A stretch of DNA of 64,000 bases from Mesorhizobium sp. CU3. Lineage in GTDB: Bacteria > Pseudomonadota > Alphaproteobacteria > Rhizobiales > Rhizobiaceae. The translations under genes were made by a program, and so were the position numbers. The notes beneath the pieces are model-generated. The model made no database searches. It saw only the letters and a list, made by a program, of their open reading frames with translations, and was not told the DNA's origin. This document shows positions 1 to 10,298 of the stretch, one piece after another (positions within the stretch are counted from its first letter, which is position 1; each line of letters starts with the position of its first letter). The DNA lies in contig NZ_VFWX01000006.1 in assembly GCF_006442965.1 (NCBI RefSeq), positions 243,646-307,645 of the forward strand. Reading direction: 5' to 3'.

Positions 1-1
1 T

Positions 2-298
2 TTGACGCCGCGTGAAAAGGACAAGCTGCTGATCGCCATGGCGGCGATGGTGGCGCGCAAGCGGCTGGAGCGCGGCGTCAAGCTCAACCACCCGGAAGCC
101 ATCGCTTTGATCACCGACTTCGTCGTCGAAGGTGCGCGCGACGGCCGCGCCGTGGCCGAGCTGATGGAGGCGGGCGCGCATGTCGTCACCCGCGCCCAGG
201 TCATGGACGGCATCGCCGAGATGATCCACGACGTCCAGGTCGAGGCGACGTTTCCCGACGGCACCAAGCTGGTGACCGTGCATGAGCCGATCCGCTGA
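2..298 (+). CDS. ureA: Urease gamma subunit (5' end cut by window edge)
   Basis: Structural gamma subunit of the nickel enzyme urease, which hydrolyses urea to ammonia and carbamate in the cytoplasm. The 98 visible residues match the family from [10 protein letters not shown] to the [16 protein letters not shown] end and include the HPEA and EGARDGR segments. Family members usually begin MNLTPREK, so the TTG at position 2 is probably an internal leucine codon, with the ATG about five bases outside the window. First urease gene in view; ureB and ureC follow. The identification is clear from sequence; the start is inferred. Confidence 0.96.
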   Translation: MTPREKDKLLIAMAAMVARKRLERGVKLNHPEAIALITDFVVEGARDGRAVAELMEAGAHVVTRAQVMDGIAEMIHDVQVEATFPDGTKLVTVHEPIR

Positions 299-323
299 GG
301 CCCGTAAGGCAAGGAGAGGACCG

Positions 324-578
324 ATGTTGGAAATCAGGCCCAACTGCGAGTGCTGCGACAAGGATCTGCCGCCGGATGCGAGCGATGCGCGGATATGCAC
401 CTTCGAATGCACGTTTTGCGCGGACTGCGCCGAAACAGTGCTTGGCGGCGTCTGTCCGAATTGCGGCGGCAATTTCGCGCCGCGCCCGATCCGGCCGGCG
501 GCTTTGCTGAAGAAATATCCGCCTTCTACCAAGCGCGTGCTGAAGGCCGAAGGCTGCGGCCCGCGCCAAGCCGCTTGA
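324..578 (+). CDS. DUF1272 family zinc-ribbon-like small protein
   Basis: An 84-residue cysteine-rich protein. It opens MLEIRPNCECCDKDLPP and carries further CxxC pairs (FCADC, CPNCGG), consistent with one or two zinc-binding knuckles as in the DUF1272 family; no biochemical role is known to me. I chose the ATG at 324 because AAGGAGAGGA lies just upstream (311-320); an in-frame start at 282 would overlap ureA. Same strand as the urease genes and 25 bases after ureA, so probably co-transcribed, but a link to urease maturation is not shown. Confidence 0.85.
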   Translation: MLEIRPNCECCDKDLPPDASDARICTFECTFCADCAETVLGGVCPNCGGNFAPRPIRPAALLKKYPPSTKRVLKAEGCGPRQAA

Positions 579-600
579 ACAAATAATCAGAGGTAGCCAG

Positions 601-1194
601 ATGATCCCCGCTTCGACCAAACGCACCACGCTCGCCGCCATCCTGCTCCTGGCCGCGGCGATGCCGGCTTACGCACATGTCGGCGTTGGCTCTACCTCGT
701 CCTTTGCCGCTGGCTTCGCGCATCCGTTGTCCGGCCTCGACCATATGACGGTGATGATCGCCGTTGGCCTGTGGGCGGCGCTGAAAGGCGGCAAGGCGAT
801 TTGGGCCTGGCCGCTCGCCTTCGTCGGCGTCATGCTGTTTGGCGCAGCGCTCGGCATGCTGCATGTGCCGGTGCCTTTCGTCGAGCCCGGCATTCTCGCC
901 TCGGTCGTCGCGCTCGGCCTGCTGGTGGCGCTGGCGATCGACCTGCCGGTCTCGGCGGGCGTGGCGATCATCGGCCTGTTTGCGCTGTTCCACGGCCACG
1001 CGCATGGCACGGAAGTGCCGGAAAATGCCGGCGGTCTCGAATATATGGCGGGCTTCGCCGTCGCGACCGCGCTGCTCCACGGCGTCGGCATAGCGGCGGC
1101 TCTCGGTCTCGGCCTGCGCTTCCGCGGCCTGGTGCGTGCCGCCGGTGCGGCTTGCGCGGCGGTCGGTCTCGGCCTTGCCTTCGGCGTTCTGTGA
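601..1194 (+). CDS. ureJ: HupE/UreJ family membrane protein (probable nickel uptake accessory)
   Basis: A 197-residue membrane protein with a cleavable-looking signal ([15 protein letters not shown]) followed by mature HVGVG and the family signature HPLSGLDHM. About six hydrophobic segments follow, with histidines in LFHGHAHG and LLHGVG. HupE/UreJ proteins are associated with nickel transport for hydrogenase or urease. Its place between ureA and ureB supports supply of nickel to urease. Nickel specificity is inferred from family and context. Confidence 0.88.
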   Translation: MIPASTKRTTLAAILLLAAAMPAYAHVGVGSTSSFAAGFAHPLSGLDHMTVMIAVGLWAALKGGKAIWAWPLAFVGVMLFGAALGMLHVPVPFVEPGILASVVALGLLVALAIDLPVSAGVAIIGLFALFHGHAHGTEVPENAGGLEYMAGFAVATALLHGVGIAAALGLGLRFRGLVRAAGAACAAVGLGLAFGVL

Positions 1195-1202
1195 GGGCCG
1201 AG

Positions 1203-1508
1203 ATGATCCCGGGCGAAGTCATTCCCGCAAAGGGCGAAATCGAGCTCAACACCGGCTTGCCGACAGTGACGCTCAAGGTCGCCAACAGCGGCGACCGGCC
1301 GATCCAGGTCGGCAGCCACTATCATTTCTTCGAGACCAATGAGGGGTTGAAATTCGACCGCGACCGCGCGCGCGGCATGCGGCTCGACATCGCCGCCGGC
1401 ACCGCCATGCGCTTCGAGCCGGGCCAGGAGCGTGACGTCACGCTGGTGCCGCTCGGTGGAAAACGCGAGGTCTACGGTTTCCAGCAAAAGGTGATGGGCA
1501 AGCTGTGA
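1203..1508 (+). CDS. ureB: Urease beta subunit
   Basis: A 101-residue structural beta subunit of urease. It starts [16 protein letters not shown] and contains the family blocks [19 protein letters not shown] and [14 protein letters not shown], ending in the usual [11 protein letters not shown] region. The ATG at 1203 is 8 bases after the hupE/ureJ-like stop, so the genes are probably translationally linked. In rhizobia gamma, beta and alpha subunits are separate polypeptides, as here. Confidence 0.97.
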   Translation: MIPGEVIPAKGEIELNTGLPTVTLKVANSGDRPIQVGSHYHFFETNEGLKFDRDRARGMRLDIAAGTAMRFEPGQERDVTLVPLGGKREVYGFQQKVMGKL

Positions 1509-1561
1509 TCTCCGCCGCGCTCGCGCCGGCGGACCCGCATCGGGACCGCCGGCCCGCTCAA

Positions 1562-1942
1562 TCAGCTCGCTTTCTTGGTGATCAGCGTCAGCGCGCCGTT
1601 GGGCTGCAGGCTGGCGGCGATCACCTGCGCCGAGCTGACTCCCTTGGCGTCCAGCGCCGATTTCACCTTGGGCGTCGCGTCGATCGATTTGCGCAAGGTC
1701 TGCAGGCCGACATCGCCGCGCTGCGCCACGATCTTGTTGACCTGGGTCTGCGTGTCCTTCGGCAGCTCGGTGATGTCGACGATGCTGACGCCCTGGATCG
1801 ACGGCACGGCCGGCTGAGCCTGCGGAGTGGCTGGCGCCGGAGCGGCGGGAGAGGGGCTCGGTGTCGGCGCCGACTGCTGGGCGTTCGCGGCGCCTGCCAT
1901 GATCAGGCTGGCGGCGGCGGCGAAAAATATCGTTCTGCGCAT
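1562..1942 (-). CDS. Small exported hypothetical protein
   Basis: A 126-residue protein on the strand opposite the urease genes, between ureB and ureC. A signal peptide (MRRTIFFAAAASLIMAGAANA) precedes a Pro/Ala-rich linker and a C-terminal domain without motifs I recognise. The ATG at 1942 is preceded by GGAAGGAA on the minus strand, which decides against the upstream methionine at 1972. Its antisense position means ureC probably relies on read-through or its own promoter. Function unknown. Confidence 0.7.
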   Translation of the reverse strand: MRRTIFFAAAASLIMAGAANAQQSAPTPSPSPAAPAPATPQAQPAVPSIQGVSIVDITELPKDTQTQVNKIVAQRGDVGLQTLRKSIDATPKVKSALDAKGVSSAQVIAASLQPNGALTLITKKAS

Positions 1943-2109
1943 GGATGTTCCTTCCATCGGTTTGGCAAACACTCGTTTTGGGCTGACCAGGCCACCTCAA
2001 CCGCCAAATGGGCGGGCAAAGTGTCGCCGAACGGGTCATTGCGTGACCATTGGATGGCGACAATGTGCGGCCAACCCCCAACCAACCTCGTTTTCGGGAG
2101 CAATCGCTG

Positions 2110-3822
2110 ATGGCCAGAATTACCCGCGCCGCCTATGCGCAGATGTATGGTCCGACCGTCGGCGACAAGGTGCGCCTGGCTGACACCGAGCTCTTCATCG
2201 AGGTCGAGAGGGATTTCACCGTCCATGGCGAGGAGGTGAAATTCGGCGGCGGCAAGGTCATCCGCGACGGCATGGGCCAGAGCCAGGTGACGCGGGCCGA
2301 CGGCGCGGTCGATACGGTCATCACCAACGCGCTGGTCGTCGATGCGCTTATCGGCATCGTCAAGGCGGATATCGGCCTCAAGGACGGCCGCATCGCCGCG
2401 ATCGGCAAGGCCGGCAATCCGGACACGCAGGCCGGCGTCACCATCATCATCGGCCCGGGCACGGAAATCATCGCCGGCGAGGGCAAGATCCTGACCGCCG
2501 GCGGCTTCGACGCGCATATCCACTTCATCTGCCCGCAGCAGATCGAGGAAGCGCTGATGAGCGGCGTCACCACCATGCTCGGCGGCGGCACCGGCCCGGC
2601 GCACGGCACCTTGGCCACCACCTGCACGCCCGGCCCCTGGCACATGGCGCGCATGATCCAGTCCTTTGACGCCTTCCCGATGAATATCGGCCTGTCCGGC
2701 AAGGGCAATGCCTCGAAGCCGGCGGCGCTGGAGGAAATGGTGCTGGCCGGCGCCTGTTCGCTGAAGCTGCATGAGGACTGGGGCACGACGCCGGCCGCGA
2801 TCGACTGCTGCCTGTCGGTCGCCGACGCTTACGACGTGCAGGTGATGATCCACACCGACACCCTGAACGAGTCAGGGTTCGTCGAGAACACGGTCGCGGC
2901 GATCAAAGGCCGCACCATCCACGCCTTCCATACCGAGGGCGCCGGCGGCGGCCATGCGCCGGATATCATCAAGGTCTGCGGCCTGCCCAACATCATCCCG
3001 TCCTCGACCAATCCGACCAGGCCCTACACGGTCAACACGCTTTCCGAGCATCTCGACATGCTGATGGTCTGCCATCATCTGTCGCCGTCGATCCCGGAAG
3101 ACATCGCCTTCGCTGAAAGCCGCATCCGCAAGGAGACGATCGCTGCCGAGGATATCCTGCACGACATCGGCGCCTTCTCGATCATCTCCTCCGACAGCCA
3201 GGCCATGGGCCGCGTCGGCGAGGTGGCGATCCGGACCTGGCAGACCGCCGACAAGATGAAGCGCCAGCGCGGGTCGCTCCCCGACGAGACCGGCGACAAC
3301 GACAATTTCCGCGTCCGCCGCTACATCGCCAAATACACGATCAATCCGGCCATCGCGCACGGCCTGTCGAAGGAGATCGGCTCGATCACCGTCGGCAAAC
3401 GCGCCGATCTGGTGCTGTGGAACCCGGCCTTTTTCGGCGTAAAGCCCGAGATGGTGCTGGTCGGCGGCTCGATCGCCGCCGCACCGATGGGCGATCCCAA
3501 CGCCTCAATCCCGACGCCGCAGCCGATGCACTACCGGCCGATGTTCGGCGCCTATGGCAAGGCGTTGACCAACTCCTCGGTCACCTTCGTCTCCAAGGCC
3601 GCCCTCGATGCCGGCCTGCAGGCGAGGCTCGGCGTCGCCAAGGCGATGGTCGCGGTCGAAAACACGCGCGGCGGCATCGGCAAGCATTCGATGGTGCTCA
3701 ACGACGCCACGCCGCATGTCGAGGTCGATCCAGAAACCTACGAGGTGCGCGCCGATGGCGAGCTCTTGACCTGCGAGCCCGCGACGGTGCTGCCGATGGC
3801 GCAGAGGTATTTTCTGTTCTGA
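2110..3822 (+). CDS. ureC: Urease alpha (catalytic) subunit
   Basis: A 570-residue catalytic subunit, the normal family length. The nickel site is complete: His136 and His138 (FDAHIHF), carbamylated Lys219 with His221 (SLKLHEDWG), His248 (MIHTD), His274 (HAFHTEG) and Asp362 (SSDSQ). The mobile-flap Cys321-His322 (VCHHLS) is present. The ATG at 2110 follows CGGGAG and gives the canonical start [19 protein letters not shown]; the in-frame start at 2050 adds 20 atypical residues. It assembles with UreA and UreB. Confidence 0.98.
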   Translation: MARITRAAYAQMYGPTVGDKVRLADTELFIEVERDFTVHGEEVKFGGGKVIRDGMGQSQVTRADGAVDTVITNALVVDALIGIVKADIGLKDGRIAAIGKAGNPDTQAGVTIIIGPGTEIIAGEGKILTAGGFDAHIHFICPQQIEEALMSGVTTMLGGGTGPAHGTLATTCTPGPWHMARMIQSFDAFPMNIGLSGKGNASKPAALEEMVLAGACSLKLHEDWGTTPAAIDCCLSVADAYDVQVMIHTDTLNESGFVENTVAAIKGRTIHAFHTEGAGGGHAPDIIKVCGLPNIIPSSTNPTRPYTVNTLSEHLDMLMVCHHLSPSIPEDIAFAESRIRKETIAAEDILHDIGAFSIISSDSQAMGRVGEVAIRTWQTADKMKRQRGSLPDETGDNDNFRVRRYIAKYTINPAIAHGLSKEIGSITVGKRADLVLWNPAFFGVKPEMVLVGGSIAAAPMGDPNASIPTPQPMHYRPMFGAYGKALTNSSVTFVSKAALDAGLQARLGVAKAMVAVENTRGGIGKHSMVLNDATPHVEVDPETYEVRADGELLTCEPATVLPMAQRYFLF

Positions 3823-3911
3823 TGCGTTTGCGGTGAGCGGGCAAAGACCGTTGCGGCTGGCGCGTCGAGGCCGCAATATGCGGCCAAGCATCAGCCGCAA
3901 TGTGATCGGGC

Positions 3912-4505
3912 ATGGCCACCGAAATCGCCTCTCCGCACGACATCTTCCCGCATATCCGCATCGTCATGGGCATGGTGATCGGCCTCGGCGTCACCCGGCT
4001 GCTCTCGGGAACCGCCCGCATCGTCCAGCATCCTGGACAGTACCGGCTCTACGCGGTGCATCTCGCCTGGGTCGCCTCGGTGCTGCTGATGCTGGTGCAT
4101 TTCTGGTGGTGGGAGTTCGGGCTCTACGCCATCGAGAACTGGACCTTCGGCAAATATCTTTTCATCATTTTCTACGCCATCACGCTGTTCCTGCTCTGCG
4201 CGCTGCTGTTCCCGGATTCGATGCTCGATTACACCAGCTACGAGGACTATTTTTACTCGCGTCGCGCCTGGTTCTTCGGCCTGCTGGCGGCGACCTATCT
4301 GCTCGACGTCATCGACACGCTGCTCAAAGGCCCGGAGCACTTCGCCCGTTTCGGCAACGAGTATCTGTTCCGCACGCCGGTCTTCGTCGCTTTGTGTCTG
4401 GTCGCGATCCTGGTGCGCGACAAGCGCTTCCACATCGCCTTCGTCGCGGCCGCGCTGATCTACCAGATTTCCTTCATCCTGCGGCTCTTCGACACCATCG
4501 TCTGA
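3912..4505 (+). CDS. Multi-pass membrane protein of unknown function
   Basis: A 197-residue hydrophobic protein with about five or six predicted membrane segments (for example VASVLLMLVHFWWW, IIFYAITLFLLCALLF, VFVALCLVAILV) and aromatic-rich loops. I recognise no catalytic motif. It lies 89 bases after ureC on the same strand and 44 bases before the GST-like gene, so it may be carried along in the urease transcript. Its start has only a weak ribosome site. A role in urea or nickel handling would be a guess. Confidence 0.7.
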   Translation: MATEIASPHDIFPHIRIVMGMVIGLGVTRLLSGTARIVQHPGQYRLYAVHLAWVASVLLMLVHFWWWEFGLYAIENWTFGKYLFIIFYAITLFLLCALLFPDSMLDYTSYEDYFYSRRAWFFGLLAATYLLDVIDTLLKGPEHFARFGNEYLFRTPVFVALCLVAILVRDKRFHIAFVAAALIYQISFILRLFDTIV

Positions 4506-4549
4506 GCGAACGCGATGGTCTAGGATTCAGGGGAAAGGCAGGGTCAACC

Positions 4550-5155
4550 ATGTACAAGGCTGTCGGATCGCGTGGCTCCCGCGTCAGCCGGGTGCTCTGG
4601 ATGCTCGAGGAACTCGGGCAGCCCTATGAATTCGTCGAGGTCAAATTGCGCTCGCCGGAAGCCTATGCGCTCAATCCCTCCGGCAAGGTGCCGATCCTGA
4701 TCGATGGCGACCTGAAAATCACGGATTCCGCGGCGATCTGCGTCTATCTGGCCGACAAGCATGCCGACAAAGGCATGGGCGCCAATCCGGGCCTCGCCGG
4801 TCGCGCCGAGATGGATTCCTGGATGCATTTCGCCCAGAGCGAGTTGGAGGCGCCGCTGTGGAACAAGCTGCGCCACCGTTTCCTCTTGCCGAAGGATGTC
4901 CGCGTCGATGTCGGTCCGGCGGCGGTCTATGATTTCGCCTCCGAAGTGCAGGCGCTGGATCGCAGGCTCGGCGACAGGCCTTTTGCGCTGGGCGACCGGT
5001 TCACCGCTGTCGACGTGCTGCTCGGCGACATGGGCGCCTGGGCGCGCGCCGGAAAATTCCCGGTCGACTCCGAGCGGGTCGGCGCCTATTTCGATCGCGT
5101 GCTGTCGCGGCCCGCCCGCGCCCGCGCCCAAGCCAATGGCGGAGCCATGAGATGA
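4550..5155 (+). CDS. Glutathione S-transferase family protein
   Basis: A 201-residue soluble protein. The N-terminal thioredoxin-like domain opens [21 protein letters not shown] and contains the cis-proline and glutathione-binding block [27 protein letters not shown]. An all-helical C-terminal domain follows, with the [15 protein letters not shown] capping motif. The ATG at 4550 is preceded by an AAAGGCAGGG ribosome site. Its stop overlaps the ureE start (ATGA), so it is translationally coupled to urease maturation genes. The substrate is unknown. Confidence 0.85.
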   Translation: MYKAVGSRGSRVSRVLWMLEELGQPYEFVEVKLRSPEAYALNPSGKVPILIDGDLKITDSAAICVYLADKHADKGMGANPGLAGRAEMDSWMHFAQSELEAPLWNKLRHRFLLPKDVRVDVGPAAVYDFASEVQALDRRLGDRPFALGDRFTAVDVLLGDMGAWARAGKFPVDSERVGAYFDRVLSRPARARAQANGGAMR

Positions 5156-5736
5156 AACTCAACATCACCACCGACTTCACCAAATTTCCGCGCGCCGTCT
5201 CGGTTCTTCCGGCCGGCGAAGCCGGACCGGTGGCCCCCTACGACAAAGCCGTGCTGCCGCATGACGAGCGGCACCTGCGCCGGCGGGCCATCGAGACGGC
5301 GGCCGGCGATAAGGTGCTGGTCGACCTGCCCGAGCCGGTGGCGCTCAGCGACGGCGACCGGCTGGTGCTGGAGGACGGCCGCCAGCTCGAGATCGTCGCG
5401 GCGCCCGAAGAGGTCTACGACATCCGCGCCCGCGACGCCGTGCATCTGACCGAGCTTGCCTGGCACATCGGCAACCGCCATCTCGCCGCCGCGATCGAGC
5501 CGAACCGCATCCTCATTCTGCGCGACCACGTCATCAAGGCGATGCTGGAAGGCCTGGGCGCTACGGTGGCCGAAGTGTCTGAGCCGTTCACCCCGGTGCG
5601 CGGCGCCTATTCGGGGCATGGCCACGATCATTCGCACGATCACCACGACCACGATCACCACGACCATGATCATCATCACGATCACGATCACGACCATCAC
5701 CACCACGACCATGGTCACCACCATCACCATGACTGA
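5152..5736 (+). CDS. ureE: Urease accessory protein UreE, nickel metallochaperone with long His tail
   Basis: A 194-residue nickel chaperone that delivers Ni(II) to the UreDFG-apo-urease complex. Residues 1-145 show the UreE fold: an N-terminal peptide-binding domain, then the metal-binding domain with [13 protein letters not shown] and [16 protein letters not shown]. The last 39 residues contain about 25 histidines interrupted by aspartates, a nickel-storage tail. It starts in an ATGA overlap with the GST-like gene and ends 8 bases inside ureF. Confidence 0.96.
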   Translation: MKLNITTDFTKFPRAVSVLPAGEAGPVAPYDKAVLPHDERHLRRRAIETAAGDKVLVDLPEPVALSDGDRLVLEDGRQLEIVAAPEEVYDIRARDAVHLTELAWHIGNRHLAAAIEPNRILILRDHVIKAMLEGLGATVAEVSEPFTPVRGAYSGHGHDHSHDHHDHDHHDHDHHHDHDHDHHHHDHGHHHHHD

Positions 5737-6400
5737 GCAGTCTTCCAGCGTCGCGCTTTTGCGGCTGATGGCATGGCTGTCGCCGGCCTTTCCGGTCGGC
5801 GGCTTTTCCTACAGCCACGGCCTGGAACGCGCCGTGCAGGACGGGCTGATCGCCAATCGCCGGGACCTCGCCCAATGGCTGGAGACGCTGGTCGAGATGG
5901 GTTCCGGCTGGAACGACGCGGTGCTGTTCGCCGAAGCCTGGCGCTGCGCGCGGGACGACGGCGATCTTGCGGAGGTCGCCGCCCTGGCCGAAGCGCTGGC
6001 CGGCTCGCAGGAGCGCCACCTGGAGACGATGCTGCAGGGCGCGGCTTTCTTGAAGGCGGCGTCCGCCTGGCCGTCTCCGGGGCTCGAGCGCCTGCCCGCC
6101 GATTGCCCCTACTGCGTCGCCGTCGGCGCCGTGGCCGGCGACCATGGCATCGGCCTACGGGACGCCCTGTCCGCCTTCCTGCAGGCCTTCTTCTCCAATC
6201 TGGTCCAGGCGGCGATCCGGCTCGGTGTCGTCGGCCAGGTCGATGCCACCGCATTGTTAGCCGGCTTTGAGTCGCCTGCGCTGTCGACCGCAGCCCGCGC
6301 GGCCGCCTCCAGCGTCGACGATCTCGGCGGCTCGGCCTTCATCTCGGACATAACGGCGATGCGTCACGAAACCCAATATTCGCGATTGTTCCGCTCATGA
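5729..6400 (+). CDS. ureF: Urease accessory protein UreF
   Basis: A 223-residue all-helical accessory protein that works with UreD and UreG as the activation complex and modulates the UreG GTPase. Recognisable blocks are [22 protein letters not shown] near the N-terminus, the internal GAVAGDHGI, and the C-terminal [21 protein letters not shown] end (here [17 protein letters not shown]). The ATG at 5729 lies inside the ureE His-tail coding region; an ATGA overlap joins its end to the next gene. Confidence 0.95.
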   Translation: MTEQSSSVALLRLMAWLSPAFPVGGFSYSHGLERAVQDGLIANRRDLAQWLETLVEMGSGWNDAVLFAEAWRCARDDGDLAEVAALAEALAGSQERHLETMLQGAAFLKAASAWPSPGLERLPADCPYCVAVGAVAGDHGIGLRDALSAFLQAFFSNLVQAAIRLGVVGQVDATALLAGFESPALSTAARAAASSVDDLGGSAFISDITAMRHETQYSRLFRS

Positions 6401-6833
6401 CAGCCCTTGCGCTCATCCTCTCTTTCGTCCTGCTCCTGATCACCTCGCTGCATGTCTATTGGGGCATAGGCGGCATCTGGCCGGGCACGGATCAGGCCTC
6501 CTGCGCCCGCGCCGTCGTCGGTTTTCGCGGCGTCGACGAGATGCCGTCGTCATTCGCGAGCTTCGCCGTCGCGGCCTGTCTGGCGCTGGCGACGCTCTGG
6601 CCGCTGGCGCTGACCGGCGTCTTCGCCACGCCTTTTCCGAGGGCAGGCCTGGCCGCCACCGCCTTGATGATCGGCCTCGTCTTTCTCGGCCGTGGCATCG
6701 CCGGCTTTACGCCCTGGTGGCGCCGGCTGGCGTCCGAACAGCCTTTCGCGCGGCTCGACCAGCGCCTTTATTCTCCGCTCTGCCTGCTGATCGGGTTGGG
6801 CTTCGCCATCCTCGCTATTTCGGAGTTTCCGGC

Positions 6834-6837
<4 letters not shown>
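6397..6837 (+). CDS. DUF3995-like four-helix membrane protein
   Basis: A 146-residue protein with about four membrane segments ([88 protein letters not shown]). The opening [12 protein letters not shown] and the [12 protein letters not shown] block resemble DUF3995 proteins, whose function is unknown. It is inserted between ureF and ureG with ATGA overlaps at both ends, so it must be translated with them. That tight coupling suggests a role with urease, but none is demonstrated. Confidence 0.8.
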
Positions 6838-7466
<629 letters not shown>

Positions 7467-7556
7467 GCGTCTCGGCGGCCTGAGCCATCGTTTATCGGTT
7501 GCTGGTCGGCGCCCCGCACGGCATTCTTGCTAGTAGACCCAAGCGGAGGATTTTCG

Positions 7557-8324
7557 ATGAGCCTTGCCCGCCTGCACAAGGAACCGCTGAGCAACCTGCC
7601 CTACTATGAGGAGCGGGTCGATCTCGCCGCCGCCTTCCGCTGGACGGCGCGGCTCAACATGCATGAGGCGGTGGCCAATCATTTCTCGCTGTCGGTCAAC
7701 GAGGACGGCACCAAATTCCTGATGAACCCCAACCAGGTGCATTTCTCGCGCATCAAGGCGAGCGACCTGCTTTTGATCGACGCCAACGATCCTGAAACGC
7801 TCTCCGGGCCCAACGCGCCCGACCCGACCGCCTGGGGCCTGCACGGCGCCATTCACCGCAACGTCCCGCATGCGCGCTGCGCCATGCATGTGCATTCGAT
7901 CCACGCCACCGTGCTTGCCTCGCTGGCCGATTCGACGCTGCCGCCCGTCGACCAGAACTCCGCCATGTTCTTCAACCGCCATGTCGTCGACGCCAATTAT
8001 GGCGGGCTGGCCTTCGAGGAGGAGGGCGAGCGCTGCTCGCAGCTTCTCACCGATCCCAAGGTCAAGGTGATGGTGATGGGCAATCACGGCGTCATGGTCA
8101 TCGGCGACAGCGTCGCCGACACCTTCAACCGCATGTTCTATTTCGAGCGCGCCGCCGAGACCTACATCAAGGCGCTATGGACCGGCCGCCCGCTGCGCAC
8201 GCTATCGGATGAGATCGCCGAAAAGACAGCCAGCGAAATGGACGACTACCCCGGCCAGGCCGAGCGCCATCTCGCCGAGCTCAAGGCGATCCTCGACGAG
8301 GAAGAGCCGGTCTATCGGAATTGA
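7557..8324 (+). CDS. Class II aldolase/adducin family protein
   Basis: A 255-residue zinc-dependent aldolase-fold protein. It has the N-terminal RWTARLNMHEAVANHFSLS block, the metal-binding histidines in CAMHVHSIHATVLAS, and the C-terminal GNHGVMVIGDSV with the third ligand. This resembles the L-fuculose-phosphate aldolase/adducin superfamily; alpha-adducin-like members often have unassigned substrates. The ATG at 7557 follows GCGGAGGA. It follows the urease operon on the same strand but has its own leader; no partner is evident. Confidence 0.85.
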   Translation: MSLARLHKEPLSNLPYYEERVDLAAAFRWTARLNMHEAVANHFSLSVNEDGTKFLMNPNQVHFSRIKASDLLLIDANDPETLSGPNAPDPTAWGLHGAIHRNVPHARCAMHVHSIHATVLASLADSTLPPVDQNSAMFFNRHVVDANYGGLAFEEEGERCSQLLTDPKVKVMVMGNHGVMVIGDSVADTFNRMFYFERAAETYIKALWTGRPLRTLSDEIAEKTASEMDDYPGQAERHLAELKAILDEEEPVYRN

Positions 8325-8331
8325 GCTTCTT

Positions 8332-8486
8332 TCCCTTCTCCCCGTTCCGGTGCCCGAAGGGCGGATGAGGGGCGGCACCAAGGTTTCAGAAGTCAACGCC
8401 TATGCGCCAGCGTTTTGCCAGGTCAGCGCTGCCCCTCATCCGCCTGCCGGCACCTTCTCCCCGTATAGTGACGGGGAGAAGGAGGC
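8332..8486. repeat. Mosaic palindromic intergenic repeat, copy 1
   Basis: The gap between two convergent genes is almost filled by inverted arms: CCTTCTCCCC with GCGGATGAGGGGC on the left, and GCCCCTCATCCGC with CCTTCTCCCC and GGGGAGAAGG on the right. The same words recur near 16739 and 43321. This is the style of rhizobial intergenic mosaic elements. Transcripts from either side would fold here, so it may act as a bidirectional terminator or RNA stabiliser; that role is inferred. Confidence 0.75.
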
Positions 8487-8489
8487 TGA

Positions 8490-9122
8490 TCACAGCCCCA
8501 ACTGCGCCCGCAACTCTTCGGCACTGTTGATCACGATCGCGCCCGGCGGTCCTGCCATCGGCGCTTCCGGCCAGAAGATCGTCTTCATGCCGGCCGCCAG
8601 CCCGGCCATAGCGCCGGTCACGCTGTCGTCGACCGCGAACGCATCCTTCGGATCGACGCCGGCGAGATAGGCGGCGCGCAGGAAGGGTTCCGGATAAGGC
8701 TTGCCTTCGATGACATCGTTGCGGCTCACCGTGCGCATGCCCGGATAGATCAGCCCGACGGCGGAGAGATTGGCGTCGACGATCAGCCGGTCGGAGTTGG
8801 ACACCACCGCCTGCTCGACGCCGAGCGCCCGCAATTCGTTGAACACCTCGATCGCGCCGGGGCGCGGCTTCAGCGTGTCTGCCATTGGCAGATAGTGGTC
8901 GTATTTGCGCACGATCCAGTCGTCGAAGGGCATGACCAAGCCGAACTCGTCGCGCAGCATCTCGTAGACCGGCCATGCTGCGACGCCCAGCACCCGTTCA
9001 TGCAGGTCGGTCGGCGGCGCGATGCCGACGCTGCGCAGCGCGGCCGCAAGGGCTGCCTCGTGCAGCGGCTCGCTGTCTACCAGCGTTCCGTCCATGTCCC
9101 AGAAAACGGCTTTCGGCGTCAT
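8490..9122 (-). CDS. HAD-superfamily phosphatase, beta-phosphoglucomutase-like
   Basis: A 210-residue cytoplasmic haloacid-dehalogenase-fold hydrolase. Motif I is DMDGTLVDSEPLHE (residues 9-22) with the nucleophile Asp and acid/base Asp. Motif II is the VVSNSD serine, motif III the lysine of GKPYPEPF, and motif IV the acidic pair in VDDSVTG. The helical cap lies between motifs I and II. It probably dephosphorylates or mutates a small sugar phosphate; the substrate cannot be read from sequence. It faces away from the SorC regulator across a 198-base gap. Confidence 0.86.
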   Translation of the reverse strand: MTPKAVFWDMDGTLVDSEPLHEAALAAALRSVGIAPPTDLHERVLGVAAWPVYEMLRDEFGLVMPFDDWIVRKYDHYLPMADTLKPRPGAIEVFNELRALGVEQAVVSNSDRLIVDANLSAVGLIYPGMRTVSRNDVIEGKPYPEPFLRAAYLAGVDPKDAFAVDDSVTGAMAGLAAGMKTIFWPEAPMAGPPGAIVINSAEELRAQLGL

Positions 9123-9249
9123 GCGCGGCTCCTTTGTCCGCTCCCCTTAATGGGTTTCGCCGCCGAGATAAACCGCCCAGCCGCAAATGGTTGACGCTGG
9201 GGACGAGCAACCTTTTGGTGGCGGGCGACGCCTGCAAACATTTGCTCTT

Positions 9250-9277
9250 TTGACAGACAATTGCGCGCCAAAATAAT
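9250..9277 (+). promoter_or_regulatory. Predicted sigma-70 promoter for the SorC-type regulator
   Basis: A consensus TTGACA (9250-9255) is followed after 16 bases by AATAAT (9272-9277), 43 bases before the chosen GTG start. This is the best promoter match in the gap between the divergent HAD gene and the regulator. Prediction only. Confidence 0.45.
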
Positions 9278-9320
9278 CGCTGTAAGCTATAGCGCCCTTG
9301 TCGGGGTTGGGAGGCAGGAC

Positions 9321-10277
9321 GTGAATTCGCGACAGGAAACCGGCAACACCAGGTTGGACGACGCCGCGCGCGCCGGCTGGCTTTATTACGTTGCCGGCAA
9401 CACGCAAGACCAGATCGCAGCCAAGCTCGGCATCTCCAGGCAGACGGCGCAGCGGTTGGTCTCTCTGGCCATGTCTGAGGGCTTGATCAAGGTGCGCGTA
9501 GACCATCCGATCGCCAACTGCCTCGACCTTGCTGCCAGGCTGAAGTCGCGCTTCGCGCTCGACCTGGTCGAAGTGGTGCCGAGCGATCCGACCTCGACCT
9601 CGACGACCATCGGCATCGCCGAAGCGGCCGCGGCCGAGATCGAGCGCCGGTTGCGCTCCGAAGCGCCGATCGTTATGGCGATCGGCACCGGCCGCACGCT
9701 GAAGGCAGCGATCGAGCAACTGCCGCCGATGGAGTGCCCGCAGCACAAGGTGGTGTCCTTGACCGGCAACATCTCGCCCGACGGCTCCGCCGCTTTCTAC
9801 AACGTCATCTTCACCATGGCCGACCGCGTCAAGGCGCGATCCTTCCCGATGCCATTGCCGGTCATCGCCTCCTCGCCGGAGGAGCGCGACATGTTGCTCA
9901 ACCAGCCGATGATCCAGCCGACGCTGGCGCTGGCCGCGGAAGCCGACGTCACTTTCGTCGGCATCGGCGACCTTGGCCCCAAGGCGCCGCTCTATGAGGA
10001 CGGCTTCATTTCGGAAAGCGAGTTGAAGGCGCTGCAGAAGGCCGGCGGCATCGCCGAGATCGTCGGCTGGGTTTACGACCGCGAGGGTCGCATGATCGAG
10101 GGCATAACCAACGACCGCGTGTCTTCGGCCTCACTGCCGTCGCGCGAAAAATCGCTGGTCATTGCGCTGGCCATGGGCGAGCGCAAGCTGCCGGGCATAC
10201 TGGCGGCGGTCAACCGCCGGCTGGTCAACGGTCTCATCACCGACGAGCGGACGGCCGAAGCTCTGCTCGCGGGCTGA
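9321..10277 (+). CDS. SorC/DeoR-like sugar-binding transcriptional regulator
   Basis: A 318-residue regulator. An N-terminal helix-turn-helix (TQDQIAAKLGISRQTAQRLV) is followed by a sugar-phosphate-isomerase-like effector domain with the signatures MAIGTGRTLKAAIEQLP and FVGIGDLG, typical of the SorC family that senses phosphorylated sugars. The GTG at 9321 is preceded by GGGAGGCAGGAC; an in-frame start at 9261 would leave no spacer after the promoter. It lies upstream of the polyol operon and is a candidate regulator of it or of the HAD gene. Confidence 0.88.
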   Translation: MNSRQETGNTRLDDAARAGWLYYVAGNTQDQIAAKLGISRQTAQRLVSLAMSEGLIKVRVDHPIANCLDLAARLKSRFALDLVEVVPSDPTSTSTTIGIAEAAAAEIERRLRSEAPIVMAIGTGRTLKAAIEQLPPMECPQHKVVSLTGNISPDGSAAFYNVIFTMADRVKARSFPMPLPVIASSPEERDMLLNQPMIQPTLALAAEADVTFVGIGDLGPKAPLYEDGFISESELKALQKAGGIAEIVGWVYDREGRMIEGITNDRVSSASLPSREKSLVIALAMGERKLPGILAAVNRRLVNGLITDERTAEALLAG

Positions 10278-10298
10278 ACACCGATAAAAACGAGCCAC

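Noticed and set aside
5613..5733. The repetitive CAC/GAC stretch as a tandem repeat or CRISPR-like array
   Set aside because: It is the coding sequence of the UreE histidine tail, in frame to the stop.
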